A DNA stretch of 48,704 nt from Syntrophobacteraceae bacterium (GTDB taxonomy: Bacteria; Desulfobacterota; Syntrophobacteria; Syntrophobacterales; Syntrophobacteraceae). Under the pieces are notes generated by a model. It did no database searches. It was given only the letters and a program-made list of their open reading frames with translations, and was not told where the DNA came from. Positions 40,539-48,704 of the stretch are shown here, one piece after another. The translations under genes were made by a program, and so were the position numbers. The first letter of the stretch is position 1. Every line of letters begins with the position of its first letter. Where the stretch lies: NCBI GenBank assembly GCA_025454175.1, contig JALOOX010000021.1:1-48704 (forward strand), written 5' to 3'.

Positions 40539-42563
40539 TCAGAGCTGAATCCTCAGCACGTCATCCCTGGGGTTGATCCGCTCGATCTTGACGCGGACCA
40601 TCGATCCCCGCTGGAGCGGGGCCTTCTCGGGAAGGGGCAAGTTGGCTTCCATGAGGAGCTCGGGCAGGAGCACATGGGCGAAACGATCGTTTTGATCCAG
40701 CACCAGGGCGTCCATGGTGTGCATGTCCTCCTGCTCCATGTACTTGAGAATCCAGTAGCGCGTCCATTTCCGCTGGATCAGGAAGATCTTGGACTGAACG
40801 GCAGCCAGGCGAGTGATGAGCTGGCGCAGATCCTCTTCCGAGTAAGGATTCTCCCGGCCCAGCAGCAGGTGCCTGATCTGGCGCTGAACCACCAGGTCCG
40901 TGTATCGGCGAATGGGAGAGGTCGCCATGGTGTAGCTCGAAAGGGCGAGGCTGCAGTGAGGGCGGGGCTGGGTGTCCATTTCGGCCCGGGCGAAGAGGCG
41001 GCGCTGGCGGTAGACGTGGAAAATCGCATGCTCACTGGCAACCGGATCCGTTTCGGGCTTGCATTCGGCCTGCACCCTGTAGACGGAAGGAAGCCCGCGC
41101 TCGGCCAGAAACGACGCAGTCACGGCGTTGGCGGCGATCATCCATTCAGAAACCATGATCTGGCTCGGGCTTTCCTTTTCGTACCGAGACATCTGGATCA
41201 TGCCGACGGGGTTCACGTGCACGTGAATCTCGGGGAGAGGCAGGATGATGGCTCCCCGTTCGATCCTCCGCTTTCTCGCCTTAACGGCGAGGTCATAAAG
41301 CGTGCCGAGCACGGGATCATCGCCTATGCGCTCGTTCACGTCCTCGTAAGTCAGCTGCTCCCGGATCCTGATCACGCTCAGGACGATCTCCTGTCCCCTT
41401 ACGGCTCCTTCCCCATCCACCCTCAGCATGAAGCTCAGAGCGAATCGGTCTTCGCCGGATTTCAGGCTGCACAGGTCTTCGGAGAGTATCGGGGGGAGCA
41501 TCGATATGCGGCTGTCGGGGAGATAGATGGAGCTGGCCCTGGCTTCGGCCTCCCGGTCCAGGGGCTCACCGGGTGCGACGAATTCAGCCACGTCCGCGAT
41601 GTGGATACCCACCTCGAAGGTGCCGTCCTCGAAAGTCCGAAGGCTCAGGGCGTCGTCGTGGTCGCGTGTCAGGGCGCTGTCGATGGTGAAGGTGTCCAAT
41701 GCCCTGAGGTCGCGACGCCACGAAGGGTCCCATCGCTGGGAAAGGCCGGTCCTGGCCAGTGCGTCTGCCTCCCGAAGGACCTCCCCGGGGAATTCGGGGG
41801 TGATGTTTTGTTCGTGGAGGTAGAGGTTTTCATCCTCCTTCCAGACTCCCAGTCGGACCAGCAGACGAAATGCCGACCCGGGCACGGGCGCGATGCCGGC
41901 CCTCCTGAAAAGCTCCTTCACGAATGCGGCTTCAACCGAATCCTGGCCAAACAGGCAGTAGCTCTTGACCGTCTCGATGAGTCCCTGGTGCTCTTCAGGG
42001 ACCCCCCCGCGGTGCCGCCGGTTCCACACGGCATGCACCCATTGCGCGCCGCTTTCGATGCGGGCTTCCCGCTCCGCCTCCCGCTCCATCTCAACCCGGC
42101 GCAGCTCCACCTTCTCCTGGGATCGCGCATGAAAGAGACCGTCCTTGAACTGAAAATACAGACGGTCGTGGAGCAGAACACGCTGCACCGCCGCCACATG
42201 ATGGTCCGTGAGGGATTGGCTGAAAACAAACTCGGCCAGTCCCCGGACGTCGTAGCCTTCCTCCTCGGACTCGAGAAGCGACCAAAGCTCTTCAACATTG
42301 ACGAGCTCCATCAGGTCTTTTCTGGCCGCGGTGGCCCCCTGAAGCCTTCTCACCTGTTCGTCGCGGCTCAGGCTCAGGTCCATGAGCCCGCTCGAGGCAT
42401 GCAAAATCCGGCTTTGGGCCAGGCTGATCTCCTTGTTCTGCTCCGTCAGGATGGCCGGCCGATTTCCCTTGAGCGCGGTACACACGCCGCACAGGATCTG
42501 TCGGTTCTCGAAGAACTCGACGATGGTGCCCGGAATGATCTCCATCGGCGGAACCGGGCTCAT
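40539..42563 (-). CDS. RNase II/R-family exoribonuclease
   Basis: A 3'-to-5' processive exoribonuclease of 674 residues. The RNB catalytic domain is intact, with the metal-binding Asp cluster in IDSALTRDHDDAL near residues 290-303, FEVGIHIADVAEFV, and the downstream YTMATSPIRRYTDLVVQRQI. The N-terminal 230 residues do not look like the standard cold-shock pair of RNase R, and the C-terminal S1-like region is short, so naming it rnr or rnb is not safe. The ATG overlaps the upstream amidase stop as ATGA. Products of the cluster mutS - amidase - RNase are functionally unrelated. Confidence 0.88.
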   Translation of the reverse strand: MSPVPPMEIIPGTIVEFFENRQILCGVCTALKGNRPAILTEQNKEISLAQSRILHASSGLMDLSLSRDEQVRRLQGATAARKDLMELVNVEELWSLLESEEEGYDVRGLAEFVFSQSLTDHHVAAVQRVLLHDRLYFQFKDGLFHARSQEKVELRRVEMEREAEREARIESGAQWVHAVWNRRHRGGVPEEHQGLIETVKSYCLFGQDSVEAAFVKELFRRAGIAPVPGSAFRLLVRLGVWKEDENLYLHEQNITPEFPGEVLREADALARTGLSQRWDPSWRRDLRALDTFTIDSALTRDHDDALSLRTFEDGTFEVGIHIADVAEFVAPGEPLDREAEARASSIYLPDSRISMLPPILSEDLCSLKSGEDRFALSFMLRVDGEGAVRGQEIVLSVIRIREQLTYEDVNERIGDDPVLGTLYDLAVKARKRRIERGAIILPLPEIHVHVNPVGMIQMSRYEKESPSQIMVSEWMIAANAVTASFLAERGLPSVYRVQAECKPETDPVASEHAIFHVYRQRRLFARAEMDTQPRPHCSLALSSYTMATSPIRRYTDLVVQRQIRHLLLGRENPYSEEDLRQLITRLAAVQSKIFLIQRKWTRYWILKYMEQEDMHTMDALVLDQNDRFAHVLLPELLMEANLPLPEKAPLQRGSMVRVKIERINPRDDVLRIQL

Positions 42564-44470
42564 GAGTGGTCTCCAAGTCGGGCCACGCTCTTCATCTGCT
42601 GGATGTAGGCGCCGATGCCCGAAGCCATCCCCTCGGCCATCAACCGTCGAAATCCCCTGTCCTGCAGGCGGACCTCCTCGCGCGGGTTGGTGATGAAAGC
42701 GGTTTCCACAAGGATGCACGGCATCTCGGCCCCGAGCAGGACCCAGAAAGGGGCCTGTTTCACGCCGAGGTCGCGCACATCCTCGTATTGTCCGCCGACC
42801 TTGAGCTTCCTGACCACGTGGGTCTGAACCATTTTTGCCAGCTGGGAGGACTCCTTGAGCTTCGTGTTCATCAGCAGATCATGGAGGATTTTTTCGAGAT
42901 CGCTGATCTGCTTGGTGGATGTGGCATTCTCGAAGGCGGCGACCCGGGCCGACTCCTGGTCCTTCGAGAAATCGAGAAAATACGTTTCCGTGCCAAAATA
43001 CTTGGGATCCTGATGGGCATTGGTGTGGATCGAGATGAAAAGGTCCGCCTTGTTGGCGTTGGCCATGGCGGCCCGGGCTTCCAGCGGAACGAACTTGTCG
43101 GTCGTCCGGGTCAGAATGACCTGGCATCCCAGCTGGGACTCCAGCACCTTTTTGAGCTCCAGGGCCAGGGCCAGGGTGACGGTTTTCTCGTAGACCCCGC
43201 TCGGGCCCACCGCTCCCTTGTCCTTGCCCCCGTGGCCGGGGTCAATGACGATGCGCTTCACCTCGAGTCCCAGTTGACGGGCCAGGCTGGGCATCCTGGG
43301 GGTCTCCACCGGCGGAGCAACCTGACTCGGGGGCGCAGGCGCGGCGGCGGGAGGCGGCCTGGTTCCCTGGACATCGATGATGAGCCGGTGCGGATCCGTG
43401 AGGGTGAATATGCGGTACCGATCCAGGGACCGTGCATCGAGGACCACCCGGGTCGTGTTGTTGTCGCCCTGTGTGGCCCGTACTCCTTCCAGGAAAGGAT
43501 CGGTGGTCTTGAGGTGTGGGTCCATTTTGGGGTTCACGACGCAGCTTGCCAGGGTGAGGACGATCTGGGCCGGTCTCTGTTGAGAGGCGGACTGGGCCGA
43601 GGCCTGCTCCTCGAAGGTCACGGGGCCGCTCGTGTAGAGCGCCACCCGCGTGTAGGACTCGCCGGACCATGCCTGAATCCGCTGCAGCTCCGAGACCGAG
43701 GGGCACGGGGCCGGCGCCGGCGGCGTCCCCGGTGAGGCTTCCGGGGCCCGGAAAACGTTGGACGCCTCCTCCGGCGCCGAAATTAAGAGCTTCGGGGGGG
43801 CGGGCGTCGAGGAGATGTCGCCCCGCGATACAGCCACCTGGTGAGGGATGTCCGTCTCCTTGACGTCCTTGCAGCCGGACTCGCGCCGCAGCTTGTCCAT
43901 CATCTGGTTGGCCCCGGCCCTCGAGTCCCCCCTGGGAAAGAAAAGCGCCACCTTCCTGAATTCGATGAACGCCTGCTGAGGGTTTTCCGTCATGAGAATG
44001 ACGCCTTTCAGGTACTGCGCATCGTCCGCCAGGGGGCTGTTGGGATGCTGCTCCACGAGCCTCTGGTAAGTCTCGAGGGCCGCATCCAGATCCTTGCGGT
44101 CCCTGCCCAGATCGTACAGGTGATGATGGCATTGACCGATAAGGTAGAGGCACCGGTCCGTGACCTTCATCTGGACATCGTCCCTCATGACGTCGCCGAG
44201 CTGCCGGATGCACTGCTGCAGCGTCTCGGACTTGCGCTGCGCCTCCTGGATGGCGAAGGTCCCCCGATAGATGTCGCGAACCGCGGAGTAGAGCTCCTCG
44301 ATGGTCTGGGAATGTCCTGTTCCATGGGTCATGAAGACAAAACAGCCGAGCCACCAGAGCGACAGCCAAAGGTGTCGAGCGCGGCGGCGTCCCTGGCCGG
44401 AGCAGCCTTGAGCCTCGGGCCGCACGGGGCGGCCCTTCAACGATCCTGGCTTCATCCACGAGATGGACAA
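42560..44470 (-). CDS. N-acetylmuramoyl-L-alanine amidase with TPR-like and AMIN domains
   Basis: A periplasmic cell-wall amidase that cuts peptide stems from peptidoglycan, probably in daughter-cell separation. The product is up to 636 residues: a signal peptide with a twin-Arg-like run (about 28-55), a helical TPR-like region (about 55-200), a Pro/Ala linker, an AMIN-like beta domain (about 260-370) and an Amidase_3 domain (about 405-620). Zinc ligands are His 413 in DPGHGG, Glu 428 in GVYEKT and His 482 in SIHTNAH; the catalytic Glu lies in ILVETAFITN. A TTG start at 44470 (4 nt after the mutS stop) or ATG 44455 is possible. The TPR-like front end is unusual for AmiC-type enzymes. Confidence 0.9.
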   Translation of the reverse strand: MSISWMKPGSLKGRPVRPEAQGCSGQGRRRARHLWLSLWWLGCFVFMTHGTGHSQTIEELYSAVRDIYRGTFAIQEAQRKSETLQQCIRQLGDVMRDDVQMKVTDRCLYLIGQCHHHLYDLGRDRKDLDAALETYQRLVEQHPNSPLADDAQYLKGVILMTENPQQAFIEFRKVALFFPRGDSRAGANQMMDKLRRESGCKDVKETDIPHQVAVSRGDISSTPAPPKLLISAPEEASNVFRAPEASPGTPPAPAPCPSVSELQRIQAWSGESYTRVALYTSGPVTFEEQASAQSASQQRPAQIVLTLASCVVNPKMDPHLKTTDPFLEGVRATQGDNNTTRVVLDARSLDRYRIFTLTDPHRLIIDVQGTRPPPAAAPAPPSQVAPPVETPRMPSLARQLGLEVKRIVIDPGHGGKDKGAVGPSGVYEKTVTLALALELKKVLESQLGCQVILTRTTDKFVPLEARAAMANANKADLFISIHTNAHQDPKYFGTETYFLDFSKDQESARVAAFENATSTKQISDLEKILHDLLMNTKLKESSQLAKMVQTHVVRKLKVGGQYEDVRDLGVKQAPFWVLLGAEMPCILVETAFITNPREEVRLQDRGFRRLMAEGMASGIGAYIQQMKSVARLGDHS

Positions 44471-44474
44471 TGCG

Positions 44475-47207
44475 TTACTTTCCCGTTGTAGTTGATTCCC
44501 TGGCAGCCGGAATTCCGGCGCCTCCGTCCCGGCGCCGGATCTGCTCTCTCAGGGCATAGAGCGTCTGGAGCGCCGCCAGCGGAGTCATCTGGTCCATGTC
44601 GAGGGCCAGGAGCTGATCCCTGAGCCATTCCAGGGATGGACGAAAGAGTCCGAGCTGGAGGCCGGATTCCTTCTCCTTCTCTCGCCGTCCCCTCTTTTTG
44701 GATCCCGAAAAGGCGGGGGCCAGGAAGGACTCGCCCCGCTCGATGCGAGCCAGAATGTCCCTGGCCCGCTGGGTGGCCGCCTGGGGCAGCCCAGCCAGCT
44801 GCGCCACCTGAATCCCGTAGCTGCTGTTCACGCCTCCCGGCACGAGCTTGTGGAAGAAAAGGATATCTCCCTGCCACTCCTTGATGGCGACGTTGAAGTT
44901 CTTGACCCTCGGATGCGTTTTGGCAAGCTCCGTCAACTCGTGGTAGTGGGTCGCAAACAGGGTTTTGACACCTGAGCCGTCGAGATCGTGCAGGTACTCG
45001 GCCACAGCCCAGGCGATGCTCATGCCGTCATAGGTGCTGGTTCCACGGCCGATTTCGTCCAGGATCACGAGGCTCCGGGGGGTGGCCTGGTGCAGAATGT
45101 TCGCCGTCTCCTGCATCTCCACCATGAAGGTCGAACGCCCCCTGGCCAGATCGTCCGATGCGCCCACCCGGGTGAAAATGCGGTCCACGAGGCCGATGCG
45201 AGCCTCGGAAGCCGGAACGAAGCTTCCGATCTGGGCCATGAGGACAATGAGGGCCGCCTGCCGCAGAATGGTCGACTTGCCGGCCATGTTGGGGCCCGTG
45301 ATGATGAGAATCCGCTGCCGATCCGCATCGAGCTCGAGATCGTTGGGAACGAAGCTCCCCGGACCCAGAAAACGCTCGATGACCGGATGGCGCCCGTCCC
45401 GGATGACGATGTCCCCCGAGGCGCTCAGAATCGGGCGGCAATAGTCGCGGCGCGCGGCCGTCTCGGCCAGGCCGCACAGGCAGTCCAGCTCGCCGGCGGC
45501 GTCGGCCATGCGCTGAATACGCTCGCCCTCGCGGGCCACGGCCTGGCGAAGCTCCGCGAAGATGCGCTGTTCGAGCTCCAGCCGCTTCTCGTCGGCCTCG
45601 AGGACCTGGGTCTCGAAGACCTTGAGCTCCTCGGTGATGAACCGCTCGCCGTTGACGAGGGTCTGCTTGCGAACGTACTCCGGAGGCGCGGAGGCCAGGT
45701 TGGCCTTGGAGATTTCAATGTAGTAGCCGAAGACCTTGTTGTATCGAACCTTGAGGGATCCGATGCCCGTGCGCTTCCGCTCCCGGCCTTCGTATTCGGC
45801 CATCCATCCCTTGGCGTCCCGGCTCAGGCGGACGTAATGGTCCAGCTCCTGACTGACTCCAGGCTGGATGACGCCTCCCGAGCTGAAATTGAGGGGTGGA
45901 GGGTCCGCCAGGGTCTCCTCGAGGACCTGGGCGAGGTCCGCGAGGTCGTCCCAGCCCTCGATCAGCTCGAGGAGGCGGCGACCCGGGTTGGAGCCGCTTT
46001 CGGAATCCGCGGATGGCGCCACGCAATCCGCGCGCAAGCTCTCGAGGAGCCCTCGGATTTCGGGGAGCACCTGCAGCGACCGCTTGAGGGCCGCCAGGTC
46101 GCGGGGGGTGGAGAGGCCGGTGCTGTTGCGGCTGTTCAGCCGCTCGAGATCATTCATTTTCTTGAGACTGCCTCGGATTCGAGCCCGAACGGTCCCGTGA
46201 TCGACCATCCGGGCCACTCCGTCCAGGCGTCCTCCGATCTCCCCGCCGTCGAGGAGCGGGTAACGCAGCCATTGCTGGAGCCTGCGTCCTCCCATGGGTG
46301 TGCAGGTCTCGTCGATCACCTCCAGGAGAGACCCCTTGCGGCCCTGGAAGCTTGCCGACTGGAAGATTTCCAGGTTGCGCAGGGTAGCCTCGTCCAGCAC
46401 CATGTAATCCGTCCGACTGTAGGGAGTGAGCCGGCGAATGTGCTCGCAGCTCCCCAACCGGTTGTCCCGGATATAGGCCAGAATGGCTCCAGCCGCCCCG
46501 ATGGCCGGCTCCATCCCCTGCACGCCGAATCCTTCCAGGGAATGAACCTTGAAATGGCGCACCAGTTCGTCCCTGGCGCGGCGGGGATCAAAGTCGCCGG
46601 CGTCGAGACGCGTGATCACGAATCCCTCCCGGCGCTGCAGGGTGTCCAGCTCCGGGGGGAGGGAGGAGCCGGACGCCAGGATCTCCCTCGGGGCCACGCG
46701 CTGGACCTCCTCGACCAGACTCTCGACCGTCGGAAGCTCGACGGCACGGAATTCCGCCGTGGAAATGTCCAGGAAGGCGAGGCCAAAGCCCTCCCCTCGG
46801 TCCGATGCGGCAAAGGCGGCCAGATAGTTGGGCTGGTTGGCCGACAGGTTCTGGCTGTCCAGGACGAGCCCCGGCGTGATGACGCGGGTCACCTCGCGCC
46901 GCACCAGCCCCCTGGCCTTTCTGGGGTCTTCCACCTGCTCGCAGATGGCCACCTTGTGACCCGCGGCGACGAGCTTCGGGATGTAAGCCTCGGCGGCGTG
47001 GTACGGGACACCGCACATGGGAATGGGATTCTCGGAATTCCTGTCGCGCGAGGTGAGCGTGATCTCGAGGACCCGCGCCGCTTCGACGGCATCCTCCATG
47101 AAAAGCTCGTAAAAATCCCCCATGCGGTAGAGCAGCAGCGCTTCGGGCACCTGAGCCTTGATTTCCAGGTACTGTTGCATCATGGGGGTGGGCTTGGGGA
47201 TGCTCAA
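44475..47207 (-). CDS. mutS: DNA mismatch repair protein MutS
   Basis: The mismatch-recognition ATPase that starts repair with MutL. It has 910 residues. Seen: the mismatch-binding YRMGDFYELF near residues 27-36, with the Phe that stacks on mispaired bases; Walker A GPNMAGKST near 635-643; and VILDEIGRGTSTYDG. The start is TTG 47207, preceded by AGGAG at 8 nt. It heads a minus-strand cluster with the amidase and RNase genes. MutL is not in the window. Confidence 0.96.
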   Translation of the reverse strand: MSIPKPTPMMQQYLEIKAQVPEALLLYRMGDFYELFMEDAVEAARVLEITLTSRDRNSENPIPMCGVPYHAAEAYIPKLVAAGHKVAICEQVEDPRKARGLVRREVTRVITPGLVLDSQNLSANQPNYLAAFAASDRGEGFGLAFLDISTAEFRAVELPTVESLVEEVQRVAPREILASGSSLPPELDTLQRREGFVITRLDAGDFDPRRARDELVRHFKVHSLEGFGVQGMEPAIGAAGAILAYIRDNRLGSCEHIRRLTPYSRTDYMVLDEATLRNLEIFQSASFQGRKGSLLEVIDETCTPMGGRRLQQWLRYPLLDGGEIGGRLDGVARMVDHGTVRARIRGSLKKMNDLERLNSRNSTGLSTPRDLAALKRSLQVLPEIRGLLESLRADCVAPSADSESGSNPGRRLLELIEGWDDLADLAQVLEETLADPPPLNFSSGGVIQPGVSQELDHYVRLSRDAKGWMAEYEGRERKRTGIGSLKVRYNKVFGYYIEISKANLASAPPEYVRKQTLVNGERFITEELKVFETQVLEADEKRLELEQRIFAELRQAVAREGERIQRMADAAGELDCLCGLAETAARRDYCRPILSASGDIVIRDGRHPVIERFLGPGSFVPNDLELDADRQRILIITGPNMAGKSTILRQAALIVLMAQIGSFVPASEARIGLVDRIFTRVGASDDLARGRSTFMVEMQETANILHQATPRSLVILDEIGRGTSTYDGMSIAWAVAEYLHDLDGSGVKTLFATHYHELTELAKTHPRVKNFNVAIKEWQGDILFFHKLVPGGVNSSYGIQVAQLAGLPQAATQRARDILARIERGESFLAPAFSGSKKRGRREKEKESGLQLGLFRPSLEWLRDQLLALDMDQMTPLAALQTLYALREQIRRRDGGAGIPAARESTTTGK

Positions 47208-47441
47208 ACCGGCTTCTCCTGAGAACGGTCAAACGTTCGCTCGAATGATTGCGGCCCTCGAGCGGTGCCGAGCATAATAACCTTAACTACTTATCATAAT
47301 GTCGCTCGCTACAGGAATGGATTTTCCTGCCCCGGGACATAAGAAATGAAGGCAGGAAGTTGGGGTGCGGCAATCTTGCCGCATCAGGGCGTGGCAAAGC
47401 GGGAGCGCATACGCGTCATTCTCGGGGCAGCACCATTGAGA

Positions 47442-48089
47442 TCATAGGCCGGGGTAGAGCACGCTCCGGCAGTCGGGGCAGATGGTGTGAGTGATTCTCG
47501 ACTGGGTCTGGCGCTCGACGTAAAGGTCCAGGGGCCACCACTGGTCATTCTCGTCGCGTATGCGCTTGCAGCCGCTGCAGATGGGCAGAAGGCTTCGGAG
47601 GAGCTTCAGCTCCTTGATCAATTTTTCCTTTTCAGCCAAAGCTTCAGCCAGTTTTCGTATCAGATCGTCCCGCTTCTGCTCGGCTATCTTTCGCTCGTTG
47701 ATCTGTCGCGTGACCCCGACGATCTTCAATGACTCGTCGGCCTCCTTCACGAATTTCGCCTTGATCTCGAGCCAGCACTTCTCGCCGTTCTTGTTGACCG
47801 ACTCGACCTCCAGCACCCGGCTCGTTCGAGCTCCCTGATCGAACCTCGCCTTTTCCTCCCGCAGGACGGCCATGACCTTGGCAAAGGATTCCGGCGTCAG
47901 TCGATCCTGGATGGTGAGCTCCATCATTTCTTCCGGGGTGTAGCCGCTGATCCGCTCAATGGAGGGCGTCATGTACTCGTACCTGAGGGTTTGAGCGTCC
48001 AGCACCCATATGGCGTCCAGGAGGTTATCCGCCAGGACGCGATACTTCGCCTCCAGTTTCTCGATCTTGTCCTGCAGTCTCTTGGACAT
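47442..48089 (-). CDS. PAS-domain protein with C-terminal CxxC/CxxC tail
   Basis: A 215-residue cytosolic sensor protein. A PAS domain occupies about 18-135 (ILDAIWVLD-like start, RISGYTPEEMMELTIQDRLTP, GVTRQINERKIAE end). A coiled coil of about 35 residues follows, then a terminal module with ICSGCKRIRDENDQWWPLD and ICPDC. This Cys4 ending is common on PAS and response-regulator proteins of this phylum but has no defined role; it probably binds metal. No output kinase or cyclase domain is attached. The ATG at 48089 follows GGGAGG; a longer upstream frame is rejected. Confidence 0.83.
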   Translation of the reverse strand: MSKRLQDKIEKLEAKYRVLADNLLDAIWVLDAQTLRYEYMTPSIERISGYTPEEMMELTIQDRLTPESFAKVMAVLREEKARFDQGARTSRVLEVESVNKNGEKCWLEIKAKFVKEADESLKIVGVTRQINERKIAEQKRDDLIRKLAEALAEKEKLIKELKLLRSLLPICSGCKRIRDENDQWWPLDLYVERQTQSRITHTICPDCRSVLYPGL

Positions 48090-48605
48090 TGCCGCTGCCT
48101 CCCGGAGGTTGTGGTGATTGGGGTTTTCAAGAGGGCTCCACCCGGTTGCCCCGAATGTAACGGTGTTCTCCCGCTTCCAAGCTTGCAGGGCCGACCGGCC
48201 GGCCATGGAGTGCCCGACGGTGCAGGGGGCCCGGCCCTTTTCCTGAGCCGCCCCCGATGGAAGGAAAGCCCCGGAACGCCAGCCGCTCGCCGGGGAGGCA
48301 TCCTACAGGCTCATGCATGGACCGGCAAGCTCTTTGGCGCTCTCTAGGGCCTGACCGGGCCACACGGGCCTGCTCCGGGGTCGCCGAAGGATGGCCTGGA
48401 GTCCCGGGAGCTCCCAGTGCTCCGTCCCCCGCGAGCGAAAGTCGCCAGGGCCATGTTGAGAATCCCTCTCGCTGCCGCATCCATTCGACGGGGGAAGGGC
48501 GGGTCCCAATGAACGGATGCGGTTGGGGCGTGCCGGTACACGAATCCTGCCAAAATCGCCCTTGATTTGCCTCAAAAAGGCGTGCTAGAAAATCAACTCG
48601 ATCTT
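48090..48605. other. Gene-free interval between the PAS gene and tRNA-Thr
   Basis: 516 bp with several open frames on both strands but no ribosome site or recognisable protein. The tRNA promoter lies at the right end (48562-48591). I see no repeat family member here. Confidence 0.4.
48562..48591 (+). promoter_or_regulatory. Candidate promoter of tRNA-Thr
   Basis: TTGATT (48562-48567), an 18-bp spacer and TAGAAA (48586-48591), ending 14 bp before the tRNA. Spacing and position fit a stable-RNA promoter. Confidence 0.55.
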
Positions 48606-48680
48606 GCTGGCGTAGCTCAACGGCAGAGCAGCTGATTTGTAATCAGCAGGTTGCGGGTTCAAATCCCATCGCCAGCTCCA
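48606..48680 (+). tRNA. tRNA-Thr (anticodon TGT)
   Basis: A full cloverleaf of 75 nt including an encoded CCA. The acceptor stem is GCTGGCG/CGCCAGC, the D arm GCTC/GAGC, the anticodon stem GCTGA/TCAGC with loop TTTGTAA giving anticodon TGT, and the T arm GCGGG-TTCAAAT-CCCAT with the usual TTCAA. It decodes ACA. The window ends 24 nt after it, so a following tRNA cluster or tuf gene cannot be judged. Confidence 0.96.
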
Positions 48681-48704
48681 GGAAAATCAAGGGGTTACGA
48701 GGAA

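Noticed and set aside
48681..48704. Integration site or island boundary just after tRNA-Thr
   Set aside because: Only 24 nt remain, with no repeat of the tRNA 3' end elsewhere in the window that I could find, so there is nothing to support it.
1..48704. CRISPR arrays, prophage or transposase genes
   Set aside because: No regularly spaced repeats, integrase, transposase or phage structural genes were seen; the repeats present are single dispersed units.

Overview
The window is about 48.7 kb of GC-rich (roughly 60%) bacterial chromosome carrying mostly chromosomal genes. Four things suggest a Gram-negative anaerobe of the Desulfobacterota (Syntrophobacter/desulfobacterial type): a PlsB-type acyltransferase with a long N-terminal region, an oxalate/formate-family transporter, a DHH-CBS phosphoesterase of the kind seen in that phylum, and a PAS protein with a C-terminal CxxC/CxxC tail. 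This placement is inferred from gene content; no rRNA is present to settle it.

Layout, left to right. 0.2-5.1 kb (minus strand): an unusually large Lon-type protease, a 59-residue protein and the rhamnose epimerase RfbC. 5.2-9.1 kb (plus): a small protein of unknown function, a 644-bp gene-free leader, an OFA-type transporter closed by a textbook terminator, and a Ser/Thr kinase with a degenerate receiver-like N-terminus. 9.2-13.5 kb (minus): a GNAT acetyltransferase, a metallophosphoesterase and a Ski2/HelY-type helicase. 13.6-16.2 kb (plus): thioesterase, UDP-glucose dehydrogenase and glutaminyl cyclase, joined by overlapping stop/start codons. 16.2-19.0 kb (minus): a pyruvate-phosphate-dikinase-like protein without a recognisable PEP/pyruvate barrel. 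19.6-21.9 kb: an exported beta-helix protein and a FecR-domain protein with a Gly/Ala-rich tail, facing each other. 22.3-25.9 kb: an ATP-grasp protein convergent with a reverse-transcriptase-like gene whose active-site YxDD reads Y-G-H-D. That gene lies 23 nt downstream of a DHH-DHHA1-CBS-CBS gene that lacks the nucleotidyltransferase domain often fused to this module.

26.1-35.8 kb: RecN, PlsB, branched-chain aminotransferase, RfbB, a PfkB kinase, an exported protein of unknown function and a stand-alone Smr protein. 35.9-39.8 kb: a glycosyltransferase resembling the N-terminal half of plant L-arabinokinase, a dCMP-deaminase-type enzyme, a HAD hydrolase and a membrane-anchored alpha/beta hydrolase. 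39.9-47.2 kb (minus): CysC, then a compact mutS - amidase - RNase II/R cluster (transcribed in that order). The right end has a PAS/CxxC protein and a tRNA-Thr(TGT).

Common themes are envelope and polysaccharide synthesis (RfbB, RfbC, Ugd, PlsB, amidase, glycosyltransferase, acyl/ATP-grasp enzymes), nucleic-acid maintenance (RecN, MutS, helicase, RNase, Smr), and several enzyme-fold proteins that have lost or replaced canonical parts. Gene-free gaps contain a three-copy mobile-looking repeat with inverted ends and an internal palindrome, plus a separate 132-bp element with perfect 11-bp inverted ends. No transposase, integrase, CRISPR array or prophage was seen. The strongest candidate for unusual biology is the DHH-CBS plus altered-active-site reverse transcriptase pair.
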